Source: Lachnospiraceae bacterium
GTDB lineage: Bacteria; Bacillota; Clostridia; Lachnospirales; Lachnospiraceae
Direction of reading: 5' to 3'
NCBI GenBank assembly: GCA_021203465.1
Contig: JAJQBC010000016.1
Location: 1-34,869 of the forward strand
DNA: 34,869 nucleotides
Below, piece after piece: positions 16,330 to 24,043 of this stretch. A program made the translations under genes and the position numbers. The notes beneath the pieces are model-generated. The model saw nothing but the letters and a program-made list of their open reading frames with translations, had not been told where the DNA came from and searched no databases. Each line of letters begins with the position of its first letter. The first letter of the stretch is position 1.

Positions 16330-16505
16330 AATCGCAGGTGTCAGCGGAGCGATCTGCCGGTGAAAAGGGAAATGGGTGAGAATCCCGTGCGAACTCGTCA
16401 CTGTATGCCGGGAGCGCAGAGCCAGATATGCCACTGAGAAATTGGGAAGGCGGTTCTGACGCGATGATTGGCGAGCCAGGAGACCTGCCTGCGAGGATGG
16501 GAGGA
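16330..16505 (+). ncRNA. Cobalamin riboswitch (adenosylcobalamin/B12 element)
   Basis: The conserved core is present in order: AAAAGGGAAATGGGTGAGAA then TCCCGTGCGAAC and CGTCACTGT (about 16361-16404), GCCACTG (16429-16435), and the B12 box AGCCAGGAGACCTGCC (about 16475-16491). Flanking GCAGGT (about 16334) and ACCTGC pair as the closing stem. It lies between a strong promoter and the lipoprotein CbiK gene, so cobalamin is expected to lower expression of the chelatase/importer operon. Confidence 0.93.
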
Positions 16506-16535
16506 TAAGCTCCCCAGGCCACGAGTAACTGGTCG

Positions 16536-16600
16536 CAAATGAAAAATTTCATTGCGTCCTCTTACGCCGTGCCCCCCAAAAATAGGAGGGCGCGTTTTAG
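16536..16600 (+). terminator. Expression platform and intrinsic terminator of the cobalamin riboswitch
   Basis: A hairpin GCAAATGAAA/TTTCATTGC (about 16536-16556) is followed by GTGCCCCCC (16569-16577) pairing with GGAGGGCGC (16585-16593) through one mismatch and one G-U, then GTTTTAG. The second stem is a plausible riboswitch-controlled terminator about 40 bp before the cbiK ATG. Confidence 0.55.
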
Positions 16601-16636
16601 TCTACGCCGAAGGGCGAAGAAGAGGAGGAAAAGGAA

Positions 16637-17890
16637 ATGAAAAGGAAACTGGCAATGTTACTGGCTGGGGTCATGGTCTTTGGACTGTTGACGGGTTGCG
16701 GAAGCAGCACCAGCACCACGACGGAGACGACGGAGGAGGCTGCCTCGGAAGAGGAGGAGGCAGAGGAAGTCGAAGAAGAGGAAGAGCTTGCTGAGGAAGC
16801 CGAAGAAGAGGTCGATGCGGATCAGGCGGCGGCTGACGAGGTAGCGGCCTTGATCGATGCGATCTATGTTCAGGAGTGGACCGAGGATACCGCAGATCAG
16901 TGTGCGGCGGTGAAGGCAGCCTGGGATGCCCTGACCGACGAGCAGAAGGAACTGGTCGAGGGCGAGAATGCCGATCCGGATTACTTCGGAAGAGATACCG
17001 GCGATGCTTCTCTGGATGATGCGAGAAATCAGGACGATATCGGGGAGAATGAGATTCTGGTCGTGAGCTTCGGCACTTCCTTTAATGACAGCCGCGTGAC
17101 GGACATCAAGGGCATTGAAGATGCGCTTGCGGAGGCCTATCCAGACTGGTCCGTGCGCAGAGCATTCACGGCGCAGATCATTATCAACCACATTCTGGCA
17201 CGTGAGGGATATCAGATTGACAATATCGACCAGGCGCTGCAGCGCGCGGTGGACAATGGAGTGAAGAACCTTGTCGTACAGCCGACGCATTTGATGCACG
17301 GCGCGGAGTATGACGAGATGATGGAGGCGGTTGAGTCTTACGCGGATCAGTTTGAGACGGTGTCCGTGGCGGAGCCGCTGCTCGGCGAGGTTGGTTCCGA
17401 TGCGAGCGTGATCAATGAGGACAAGGCTGCGGTTGCGGAGGCGGTTGTCGCCGCGGCGGTCGAGGATTCAGATTATGACAGTCTGGACGCGATGGCGGAG
17501 GACGGTATGGCGATCGTGCTGATGGGGCATGGAACTTCGCATACCGCGAACGTGACCTATGACCAGATGCAGACGCAGATGGAGGAGCTCGGCTATGAGA
17601 ATGTCTTCATCGGAACGGTAGAGGGCGAGCCGGAAGATACGGAATGCTCTGTTGTAATTGAGAAGCTCGCGGAGGCGGGCTATACGAAGGTCATCCTTCG
17701 CCCGCTGATGGTGGTTGCGGGCGACCATGCGAACAACGATATGGCCGGTGACGACGAGGATTCCTGGAAGAGCATGTTCGAGGCGTCCGGCAGCTTTGAG
17801 AGCATCGAGACGCAGATCGCAGGCCTTGGCCGCATTGAGGCGGTGCAGGCGCTCTATGTCGAGCACACAGCAGCGGCGATGGCGGAGTAG
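16637..17890 (+). CDS. cbiK: Exported lipoprotein sirohydrochlorin cobaltochelatase, CbiK family
   Basis: CbiK inserts Co2+ into sirohydrochlorin (cobalt-factor II formation) in anaerobic B12 synthesis. Here the enzyme has a signal peptide with lipobox LLTGC (acylated Cys about residue 21), an extremely acidic Glu-rich linker (about 35-65), and a helical segment to about 115 resembling a spacer. The CbiK domain follows from about 135: ENEILVVSFGTSFNDSR, PTHLMHGAEYDEM (His218, His221) and LMGHGTSHTAN (His298), which match the metal-binding histidines of CbiK. The domain length is complete. The outward-facing anchor is unlike cytosolic CbiK but resembles periplasmic CbiK described in sulfate reducers. 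It is the first gene behind a cobalamin riboswitch and is followed by surface proteins and an ABC importer, suggesting capture, metal loading or removal outside the membrane. Confidence 0.9.
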   Translation: MKRKLAMLLAGVMVFGLLTGCGSSTSTTTETTEEAASEEEEAEEVEEEEELAEEAEEEVDADQAAADEVAALIDAIYVQEWTEDTADQCAAVKAAWDALTDEQKELVEGENADPDYFGRDTGDASLDDARNQDDIGENEILVVSFGTSFNDSRVTDIKGIEDALAEAYPDWSVRRAFTAQIIINHILAREGYQIDNIDQALQRAVDNGVKNLVVQPTHLMHGAEYDEMMEAVESYADQFETVSVAEPLLGEVGSDASVINEDKAAVAEAVVAAAVEDSDYDSLDAMAEDGMAIVLMGHGTSHTANVTYDQMQTQMEELGYENVFIGTVEGEPEDTECSVVIEKLAEAGYTKVILRPLMVVAGDHANNDMAGDDEDSWKSMFEASGSFESIETQIAGLGRIEAVQALYVEHTAAAMAE

Positions 17891-18096
17891 GTCAGATCAC
17901 GAATAATAAAAGTTCGTCAAAGGTCTATGTGCTCTGGCATGTCTTGAAGGATTTATGTTCTTTAGAGTACTAACTGCGTGTCGTGCCCTTCGGAGTGCCA
18001 GCTTCGCGTCGCAGGTATGCGATCCGCATAGTCGTCATCCGGGACTTTTACAGTACGCGGGTAGAAAACGGATCCTGCAGACGGAGATGAGAATTT

Positions 18097-18684
18097 ATGA
18101 AAAAAGTGATTACTTTACTGGCTGTGCTTTCCCTTATGGCCGTGCTCTGCGTCGGATGCAGCGGCAGCGCGCAGGGGAAGAGCGCCGCGGACACAGCCTC
18201 CGGGGAGGAGGCTGTGTCTGAAGGAGAATCCGGCGCAGAGGAGGAGAACGGCTCGAACGAAGAATCCACTGCGGAGGAAGAGGCGGCGGAGACGGTCGCC
18301 GTGGAGGCTGAGCTTGAGGATGGCGTCTATCTGGCCGATTTTGACACGGACAGCTCGATGTTCCACGTCAATGAATCCTGCGACGGCAAGGGTACCCTGA
18401 CCGTGGAGAACGGCGTGATGACGATCCATGTCTCTCTGGTTTCCAAAAATATTGTCAATCTCTACTATGGTCTTGCGGAGGACGCGCAGCAGGACGGTGC
18501 GGAGCTGATCGAGCCGACGCTCGACACCGTCACCTACAGCGACGGTTACACGGAGGAGGTCTATGGTTTCGACATTCCGGTACCGGAGCTGGATATGGAG
18601 TACAATGTCGCGATCATCGGCACAAAGGACAACTGGTACGACCATACGGTCAGCGTGTCAAACCCTGAGATGCTGGTGGATTAA
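18097..18684 (+). CDS. Lipoprotein with acidic linker and possible NEAT-like beta domain
   Basis: A 195-residue lipoprotein: signal peptide with lipobox LCVGC, an acidic Ser/Glu/Ala linker to about residue 72, then a domain that begins EDGVYLADFDTDSSMFHVN and continues as alternating strands (GKGTLTVENGVMTIHVSL, LYYGLAEDA, EVYGFDIPVPELDMEYNVAI). This resembles NEAT-type tetrapyrrole-binding domains in strand order, but I cannot see a definitive heme-ligand motif. The next protein has a similar domain. Its place after an exported CbiK under a B12 riboswitch suggests binding of a corrinoid or porphyrin at the cell surface, as inference. Ribosome site GGAGATGAG precedes the ATG. The 206 bp upstream contain no gene that I can see. 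Confidence 0.7.
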   Translation: MKKVITLLAVLSLMAVLCVGCSGSAQGKSAADTASGEEAVSEGESGAEEENGSNEESTAEEEAAETVAVEAELEDGVYLADFDTDSSMFHVNESCDGKGTLTVENGVMTIHVSLVSKNIVNLYYGLAEDAQQDGAELIEPTLDTVTYSDGYTEEVYGFDIPVPELDMEYNVAIIGTKDNWYDHTVSVSNPEMLVD

Positions 18685-18695
18685 TGTGATCACAC

Positions 18696-18730
18696 GCCCC
18701 CGCTTTCGCGAAAAACGAAGTGGGGGCACT
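18696..18730 (+). terminator. GC-rich hairpin between the two surface-protein genes
   Basis: GCCCCCGCTTtCG (18696-18708) pairs with CGAAGTGGGGGC (18716-18727) with one bulge and one G-U, followed by ACTTTCC. The tail is short, so it may only reduce read-through into the downstream importer genes. Confidence 0.5.
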
Positions 18731-18759
18731 TTCCATACTCTGGAGAGGAGTTTTCGGAT

Positions 18760-19302
18760 ATGAAAAAACGGAATTTTGCATGGATATGGATGGCGGTTCT
18801 GGCCATTCTCTGCGCATGGACGCCGCTTACCGTCCGCGCGGAAGCTCCGGAGGCTGCGTGGATTGAGATGGAGGACGGCGAATACGCGATCGACGTGGCG
18901 ATGGAGGGTGGCAGCGGAAAGGTGACGATCAGCTCCCCCGCGATCCTGATCGTCGAGGATGGGCGCGCCTATGCGCGCATTGAGTGGAGCAGCACGCATT
19001 ATGATTATATGAAGGTGGGCGATGAGACTTACTATCCGATTAATGAGGACGGAGGCTATTCCACCTTTGAGATTCCGATCACGGTGTTCAATGAGGCAAT
19101 GACGGTGATCGGCGATACGACGGCGATGAGCACGCCTCACGAGGTCGAGTATACGCTCATTTTTGATTCTGACTCGATCACTTCCAAGAGCCAGACGCCG
19201 CAGGCGGCAGCGCAGCGGGTCGTCTACATGGCGATCGCGATCATCGCGGTCTGCGCGGTGGTTTCTATTGTTAAAAAGAGAAGAAGGTATTCCGCAAAAT
19301 GA
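18760..19302 (+). CDS. Membrane-anchored surface protein with possible NEAT-like domain
   Basis: A 180-residue protein with a Sec signal peptide (hydrophobic core then VRAEA cleavage), one extracellular beta domain at about 40-140, and a C-terminal TM helix followed by KKRRR, i.e. anchored with the domain outside. The domain starts EDGEYAIDVAMEGGSGKVTI, with YARIEWSSTHYDYMKVGDETYYP, very like the NEAT layout in which Tyr/Ser near a strand contact heme. DGEYAID and the preceding lipoprotein's DGVYLAD align well, so the two are probably paralogous. The ligand (heme, sirohydrochlorin or cobamide) is not shown by sequence. Its stop overlaps the next start by 4 bp (ATGA), tying it to the ABC importer. 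Confidence 0.72.
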   Translation: MKKRNFAWIWMAVLAILCAWTPLTVRAEAPEAAWIEMEDGEYAIDVAMEGGSGKVTISSPAILIVEDGRAYARIEWSSTHYDYMKVGDETYYPINEDGGYSTFEIPITVFNEAMTVIGDTTAMSTPHEVEYTLIFDSDSITSKSQTPQAAAQRVVYMAIAIIAVCAVVSIVKKRRRYSAK

Positions 19303-20444
19303 GAAAGAGATGGATGGCAGCGGTTCTTCTGCTGGCAGCGGCCTTCGCGCTTATGGCCTGCGGCTCGTCCACAGGGACGGGTGCAGTGGTTCGGGATACC
19401 AACATCAGTGAAGAACTGAACTTTGTGGAGAGCATGGAGCTCTCCTACGCGGAAGAATTTTCCGTGGACTACTATGAAAATGATTTCGCGCTGATCACGA
19501 TCGCGGACAGTGCCCGTTATCTGCTCGTCCCGGAGGGGGAGAGCGCTCCGGAGGATCTCAGCGAGGAGATCGTGATTTTACAGCAGCCGATTGAAAATAT
19601 ATATCTTGTGGCTTCGGCCGTGATGGACATGTTCGTCTCCATGGACGCGCTTGACGCGATTCGCTTCAGCGGCACGCAGGCGGATGGCTGGTACATTGAG
19701 GAGGTGAAGACCGCGATGGAAAATGGGGATATTCTCTACGCGGGCAAATATTCCGCACCGGATTACGAGCAGATTCTGGCGGAGAACTGCGGCCTTGCGA
19801 TCGAGAATACGATGATCTACCACACGCCGGAGGTGGAGGAGCAGCTGGAGAAATTCGGCATTCCGGTGCTTGTCGACTATTCGAGCTATGAGGCGGAGCC
19901 GCTCGGACGGACCGAGTGGGTGAAGCTCTACGGTCTGCTGGTCGGCGAGGAGGAGGCCGCGGAGGATGCTTTCGCGGCGGAGATCGATGAGTTCGCGACC
20001 GTGGCGGATGCGGAACAGACGGGATTGACGGTCGCCTTCTTCTATATTACGACGACCGGCGAGGCGAATGTCCGGCAGTCGTCCGATTATCTGCCGAAGA
20101 TGATTGAGCTGGCTGGCGGAACCTACATTTTCGAGGATCTCGGCGACGAGGACACAGCCTCTTCGACCGTGACGATGACGATGGAGGAGTTTTACGCCGG
20201 GGCGAAGGACGCCGACTATATTATCTATAACAGCACGATCGATGGGGAGCTCACGTCGGTCGACGAGCTGCTGGGCAAGAGCTCGCTTCTTGGCAATTTC
20301 AGCGCTGTGCAGAATGGAAATGTCTACTGCACGGCGAAGAATCTCTATCAGTCCTCGATGGAACTCGGCACGATCACGGCGGATATTCACCGCATGCTGA
20401 CCGGGGAGGATGAGGAGCTTACTTACCTGTATAAACTGGAGTGA
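19299..20444 (+). CDS. ABC importer substrate-binding lipoprotein (BtuF/FepB type)
   Basis: A 381-residue lipoprotein (lipobox LMAC) of the periplasmic-binding-protein family used with FecCD/BtuC permeases. Two alpha/beta lobes are visible: the N-terminal lobe with FALITIADSARYLLVPEG, and a C-terminal lobe with VAFFYITTTGEANVRQSSDYLPKMI, the usual lobe-2 start, and NSTIDGEL. The conserved GNVYCTAKNLYQSS near the end resembles the terminal helix region of FepB-type proteins. Translationally coupled to the preceding surface-protein gene (4-bp overlap). Ligand inferred to be a corrinoid or related tetrapyrrole from the B12 riboswitch and neighbours; siderophore or heme cannot be excluded. Confidence 0.87.
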   Translation: MRKRWMAAVLLLAAAFALMACGSSTGTGAVVRDTNISEELNFVESMELSYAEEFSVDYYENDFALITIADSARYLLVPEGESAPEDLSEEIVILQQPIENIYLVASAVMDMFVSMDALDAIRFSGTQADGWYIEEVKTAMENGDILYAGKYSAPDYEQILAENCGLAIENTMIYHTPEVEEQLEKFGIPVLVDYSSYEAEPLGRTEWVKLYGLLVGEEEAAEDAFAAEIDEFATVADAEQTGLTVAFFYITTTGEANVRQSSDYLPKMIELAGGTYIFEDLGDEDTASSTVTMTMEEFYAGAKDADYIIYNSTIDGELTSVDELLGKSSLLGNFSAVQNGNVYCTAKNLYQSSMELGTITADIHRMLTGEDEELTYLYKLE

Positions 20445-20448
20445 AGGA

Positions 20449-21459
20449 ATGAAGAACAGAAGGTATTGCCTTGCATTTCTTATACTGGCCGTGCTGCTGC
20501 TCGTGCTTCTGGCGGTGAACGTCTGCATCGGCAGCGTGGGCATTCCCTTCGCGGAGGTGCTGTACATTCTGCTCGGACAGGGCGGCGATGGGACTTATGC
20601 CGACATCGTCATGCAGATCCGGCTTCCGCGCGCGCTGGCCGCGGCGATCCTCGGCGGGGCGCTGGCGCTGTCCGGCTATCTTCTGCAGACATTTTTCCAT
20701 AATCCGATCGCGGGTCCCTATATTCTCGGCATTTCATCGGGCGCAAAGCTGGTCGTCGCGCTTGTGATGGTCTTTGCTCTGGGACAGGCGGGTGTTGTGA
20801 GCTCGGGGATGATGATCATCGCGGCCTTTGTGGGGTCCATGATCTCAATGGGTTTTGTGATTCTGATGTCGCGCTATACGGAGCAGATGTCGATGCTGAT
20901 CGTGTGCGGCGTCATGATCGGTTATATCTGTTCGGCGATCACGGAATTTGTCGTGACCTTTGCGGAGGACGCGGATATCGTGAATCTGCACAGCTGGTCG
21001 CAGGGAAGCTTTTCCGGCGTCTCCTGGAACAATGTAATCGTGATGTCGGTCGTCGTTTTTCTCGCCTTCGCCGCGGTGTTTCTGATGTCGAAGCCGATCA
21101 TGGCCTATCAGATGGGAGAGTCCTACGCGAGAAATATGGGACTCAACATTCCACTGTTCCGTGTGCTGCTGGTGCTGCTCTCCAGTATTCTCTCAGCCTG
21201 TGTGACGGCGTTTGCAGGGCCGGTCTCCTTTGTCGGCATCGCAGTGCCGCATCTGGTGAAGAGCCTTTTTCAGAGTTCGAGGCCGCTGCTTCTGATTCCC
21301 GCATGCTTTCTCGGCGGCGCTTCCTTCTGTCTGTTCTGCGATCTGCTCGCGCGCACGCTGTTCGCGCCGACGGAGCTTTCGATCAGCACAGTGACCGCGG
21401 TCTTCGGTGCGCCGGTTGTCATCTATATTATGATACGGCGCAGAAAGGAGCGGGCGTAG
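20449..21459 (+). CDS. FecCD/BtuC-type ABC importer permease
   Basis: A 336-residue permease with about ten TM helices, the normal size for the family. The diagnostic parts are IRLPRALAAAILGGALALSGYLLQ near residue 60, NPIAGPYILGISSGAKL (the NPLA-P-LG-SSGA motif), and FVGIAVPHLVK, which is the coupling region. ATG 20449 is chosen rather than ATG 20410 because the latter lies within the binding-protein gene and GGAG/AAGGA precedes 20449. It sits 4 bp after the binding-protein stop and 4 bp before the ATPase gene. Confidence 0.94.
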   Translation: MKNRRYCLAFLILAVLLLVLLAVNVCIGSVGIPFAEVLYILLGQGGDGTYADIVMQIRLPRALAAAILGGALALSGYLLQTFFHNPIAGPYILGISSGAKLVVALVMVFALGQAGVVSSGMMIIAAFVGSMISMGFVILMSRYTEQMSMLIVCGVMIGYICSAITEFVVTFAEDADIVNLHSWSQGSFSGVSWNNVIVMSVVVFLAFAAVFLMSKPIMAYQMGESYARNMGLNIPLFRVLLVLLSSILSACVTAFAGPVSFVGIAVPHLVKSLFQSSRPLLLIPACFLGGASFCLFCDLLARTLFAPTELSISTVTAVFGAPVVIYIMIRRRKERA

Positions 21460-21463
21460 GCAG

Positions 21464-22567
21464 ATGAAGAATGATATGATATACTTTCGGACAGAGGGCC
21501 TGACGGTTGGCTACAATGGCGTCCCGCTGATCCGGGACATTGAATTGTCCATGAAGCGCGGAGAGATTCTGACGTTGATCGGGCCGAACGGAGCCGGGAA
21601 GACCACGATTCTGAAAAACATCATAAGGCAGCTCGAACCGCTCGGCGGGACGGTGTTCCTCGACGGGCGAAAGCTCCCGGAGATCTCCGGACACGAGCTC
21701 TCAACGAAGATGTCGGTCGTGCTGACCGAGCGGGTGAAGCCGGAGCTCATGAGCTGTGAGGACGTGGTGGCCACCGGACGCTATCCCTATACCGGGAGGT
21801 TCGGCGTGCTTTCGGAGGAGGATCACCGCATCGTGCGGGAGTCGATGGAGCTCGTCCATATCTCAGAGCTTGGGGAACGCGATTTTTCCGAGACGAGCGA
21901 CGGGCAGAAGCAGCGCGTCATGCTGGCGCGGGCGCTCTGCCAGCAGCCGGATATCCTCGTGCTCGACGAGCCGACCTCTTTTCTTGATATCCGCTACAAG
22001 CTGGAGTTTCTCGCGATCATTCAGGAGATGTCGCGAAAGAGAGGTCTGTCGGTCATCATGTCGCTGCATGAGCTCGACCTGGCGGGGCGGATCTCGGACA
22101 AGCTGGCCTGCATCCGTGGAGACAAGGTGGACCGTTTCGGCACGCCGGAGGAGATCTTTACAGAGGGTTACATTCAGGAACTTTACCAGATGACGGTCGG
22201 TTCCTATGACGAGCGGACTGGCAATCTGGAGCTGACGCCTGTGAAGGGCGAACCGGAGGTCTTCGTGATCGCCGGAAATGGCCGCGGTACGGACGTTTAT
22301 CGAAGCCTGCAGCGGCGCGGCATTCCCTTCGCAACCGGCATTCTCTGGGAGAATGACCTCGATTTCCCGACGGCACGCGCGCTGGCGGCGGAGCTGATCA
22401 GTGTACCGGCGTTCCGCGAAATCTCCGCGGAGGAGTTGGAGCGGGCGAGCGAGATCATGGATCGTTGCGGGCATGTGATCTGTGCCTTTGAAAAAGGGGC
22501 ATATTTGCCGGAGGGCCTGCAGGAGCTGGTTTCCTACGCAGAGCATAGAGGTTACGAAAACATATAA
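21464..22567 (+). CDS. ABC importer ATPase with C-terminal extension
   Basis: A 367-residue ATPase partner of the FecCD-type permease. Walker A GPNGAGKTT, signature TSDGQKQRVMLARAL (DGQ in place of the usual GGQ), Walker B ILVLDEPTSFLD and the switch His in SLHELD are all present. Residues about 255-367 form an extra alpha/beta domain beginning EPEVFVIAGNGRGTDVYRSL, beyond the ~250 residues of a normal FecE/BtuD ATPase; some anaerobe ATPases of corrinoid or heme loci share such a tail. The extra domain may sense substrate or nucleotides, which is inference. Confidence 0.93.
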   Translation: MKNDMIYFRTEGLTVGYNGVPLIRDIELSMKRGEILTLIGPNGAGKTTILKNIIRQLEPLGGTVFLDGRKLPEISGHELSTKMSVVLTERVKPELMSCEDVVATGRYPYTGRFGVLSEEDHRIVRESMELVHISELGERDFSETSDGQKQRVMLARALCQQPDILVLDEPTSFLDIRYKLEFLAIIQEMSRKRGLSVIMSLHELDLAGRISDKLACIRGDKVDRFGTPEEIFTEGYIQELYQMTVGSYDERTGNLELTPVKGEPEVFVIAGNGRGTDVYRSLQRRGIPFATGILWENDLDFPTARALAAELISVPAFREISAEELERASEIMDRCGHVICAFEKGAYLPEGLQELVSYAEHRGYENI

Positions 22568-22582
22568 AGGAGAATACAGGAT

Positions 22583-23281
22583 ATGGCAGGAAAAATCTAT
22601 GGTATCGGGGTGGGCCCGGGTGATCCGGAGCTTCTGACTCTGAAGGCAAAGAAGATACTGGACGCGGCGGACGTAATCGCCGTCCCGGTCAAAGAGGCGG
22701 GCGAGTACAGCACGGCGCTGGAGATCATCCGTCCGGTCGTTGATCTTGATGGAAAGGAGATCATTGAGGTCGTCTTCCGTATGCTGCGGGATGAAGAAGA
22801 GCGCAGGAAATGTCGTGCCGCGGCCTGCGAGCAGCTGGCGGACCTGCTGCGTGGCGGCAAGGATATCGCGATGATTACTCTTGGCGATGTATCGGTCTAC
22901 AGCACCTACATGTATGTGAATAATTATCTTGCGGAAGCCGGATTTGAGACGGAGATCATCCCCGGTATTCCGTCCTTCTGCAGCGGGGCGGCGAAGGCGC
23001 AGCTCGCGCTCATGGAGGGCAATGAAGGCCTGGCGATCGTGCCCTCGGCGAAGGAAAACCTGCTCGTGGATGCCGCGCTTGACCATTTTGAAAATATTGT
23101 CGTCATGAAGTCGGGCGGCAGCATTGAGAAGCTGATCGAAAAGCTGAAAGCGCGCGACATTCCGCTTTCTGCGGCGACCGTTTTAAGCTGCGTCGGCATG
23201 GAAAACGAATATATCGGGCCGCTTGATCCGGCGCGGGAGTACAGTTATTTCACCACAGTCATCATCAAGAAGGGGGAGTAG
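22583..23281 (+). CDS. cbiL: Cobalt-factor II/precorrin-2 C20-methyltransferase
   Basis: A 232-residue SAM-dependent methyltransferase of the tetrapyrrole methylase family, which methylates C20 of cobalt-factor II to cobalt-factor III. It has the N-terminal [17 protein letters not shown] motif, characteristic of CbiL/CobI, and [11 protein letters not shown] with the [12 protein letters not shown] motif. The ending of [10 protein letters not shown] is typical. Strong ribosome site (AAAGGAG). It is 15 bp after the importer ATPase gene, so importer and biosynthesis appear to be one operon. Confidence 0.93.
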   Translation: MAGKIYGIGVGPGDPELLTLKAKKILDAADVIAVPVKEAGEYSTALEIIRPVVDLDGKEIIEVVFRMLRDEEERRKCRAAACEQLADLLRGGKDIAMITLGDVSVYSTYMYVNNYLAEAGFETEIIPGIPSFCSGAAKAQLALMEGNEGLAIVPSAKENLLVDAALDHFENIVVMKSGGSIEKLIEKLKARDIPLSAATVLSCVGMENEYIGPLDPAREYSYFTTVIIKKGE

Positions 23282-23287
23282 GAAATC

Positions 23288-24043
23288 ATGGTATCATTTA
23301 TCGGAGCGGGACCCGGTGATCCGGAGCTCCTGACGATCAAGGGAAAGAAGATTATCGACAGCGCGGATGTGATCATCTATGCGGGTTCGCTTGTCAATCC
23401 GCAGGTGCTTGCGGATGCGAAGGAGGGTGCTGTCATCTATAATAGTGCGACGATGAATCTCGACGAGGTGATCGCCGTCATGAAGGACGCGGAGGAAAAG
23501 GGCCTCAAGGTGGCGCGCGTGCACACCGGTGACCCGGCGATCTACGGCGCACACCGGGAGCAGATGGATAGGCTGGACGAGCTGGGCATCGACTATGAAG
23601 TGATTCCGGGCGTGAGTTCCTTCCTTGCGACCGCGGCAGTGCTGAAGAAGGAATATACGCTGCCGGGTGTCAGCCAGACGGTCATCCTGACCCGCATGGA
23701 GGGTAGGACGCCGATGCCGCCGAAGGAGAAGCTGCTCGACCTTGCGCAGCACAACGCGACGATGATCATTTTCCTGAGTGTCGGTATGCTGGACGAGATG
23801 TCCGGGATTCTGCGTCAGGCCTACCGTGATACCACGCCGGTGGCGGTCGTCTACAAGGCGACCTGGGAGGATCAGAAAATCGTGTACGGCGATCTCACAA
23901 ACATCGCGGAGCGCGTGCGCGAGGCGGGTATTCGCAAGACGGCTCTCACGGTTGTCGGCGATTTCCTTGGAGATGAGTACGAGTTATCGAAACTCTACGA
24001 CAAGACTTTTACAACGGAATTCCGAAAAGGAGTGACAGACTGA
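23288..24043 (+). CDS. cbiF: Precorrin-4/cobalt-precorrin-4 C11-methyltransferase
   Basis: A 251-residue tetrapyrrole methylase with [18 protein letters not shown] at the N-terminus, HTGDPAIYGAHREQMD and the EVIPGVSSFLATAA block, which are typical of CbiF/CobM. It methylates C11 of cobalt-precorrin-4. The length matches the family. It starts 6 bp after the cbiL stop, and its stop overlaps the hemA start (TGATG). Confidence 0.94.
   Translation: MVSFIGAGPGDPELLTIKGKKIIDSADVIIYAGSLVNPQVLADAKEGAVIYNSATMNLDEVIAVMKDAEEKGLKVARVHTGDPAIYGAHREQMDRLDELGIDYEVIPGVSSFLATAAVLKKEYTLPGVSQTVILTRMEGRTPMPPKEKLLDLAQHNATMIIFLSVGMLDEMSGILRQAYRDTTPVAVVYKATWEDQKIVYGDLTNIAERVREAGIRKTALTVVGDFLGDEYELSKLYDKTFTTEFRKGVTD

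Noticed and set aside
16735-16820. GAG/GAA-rich stretch that looks like a low-complexity repeat
   Set aside because: It is the acidic linker of the lipoprotein CbiK with mixed codons, not a DNA repeat element.
17891-18096. Looked for a second riboswitch or small gene between cbiK and the lipoprotein gene
   Set aside because: No B12-box, conserved hairpin or framed open reading with ribosome site was found.
21863-23086. 407-codon minus-strand open frame spanning the ABC ATPase and cbiL
   Set aside because: It crosses two genes with clear motifs on the + strand and has no protein-family signal.
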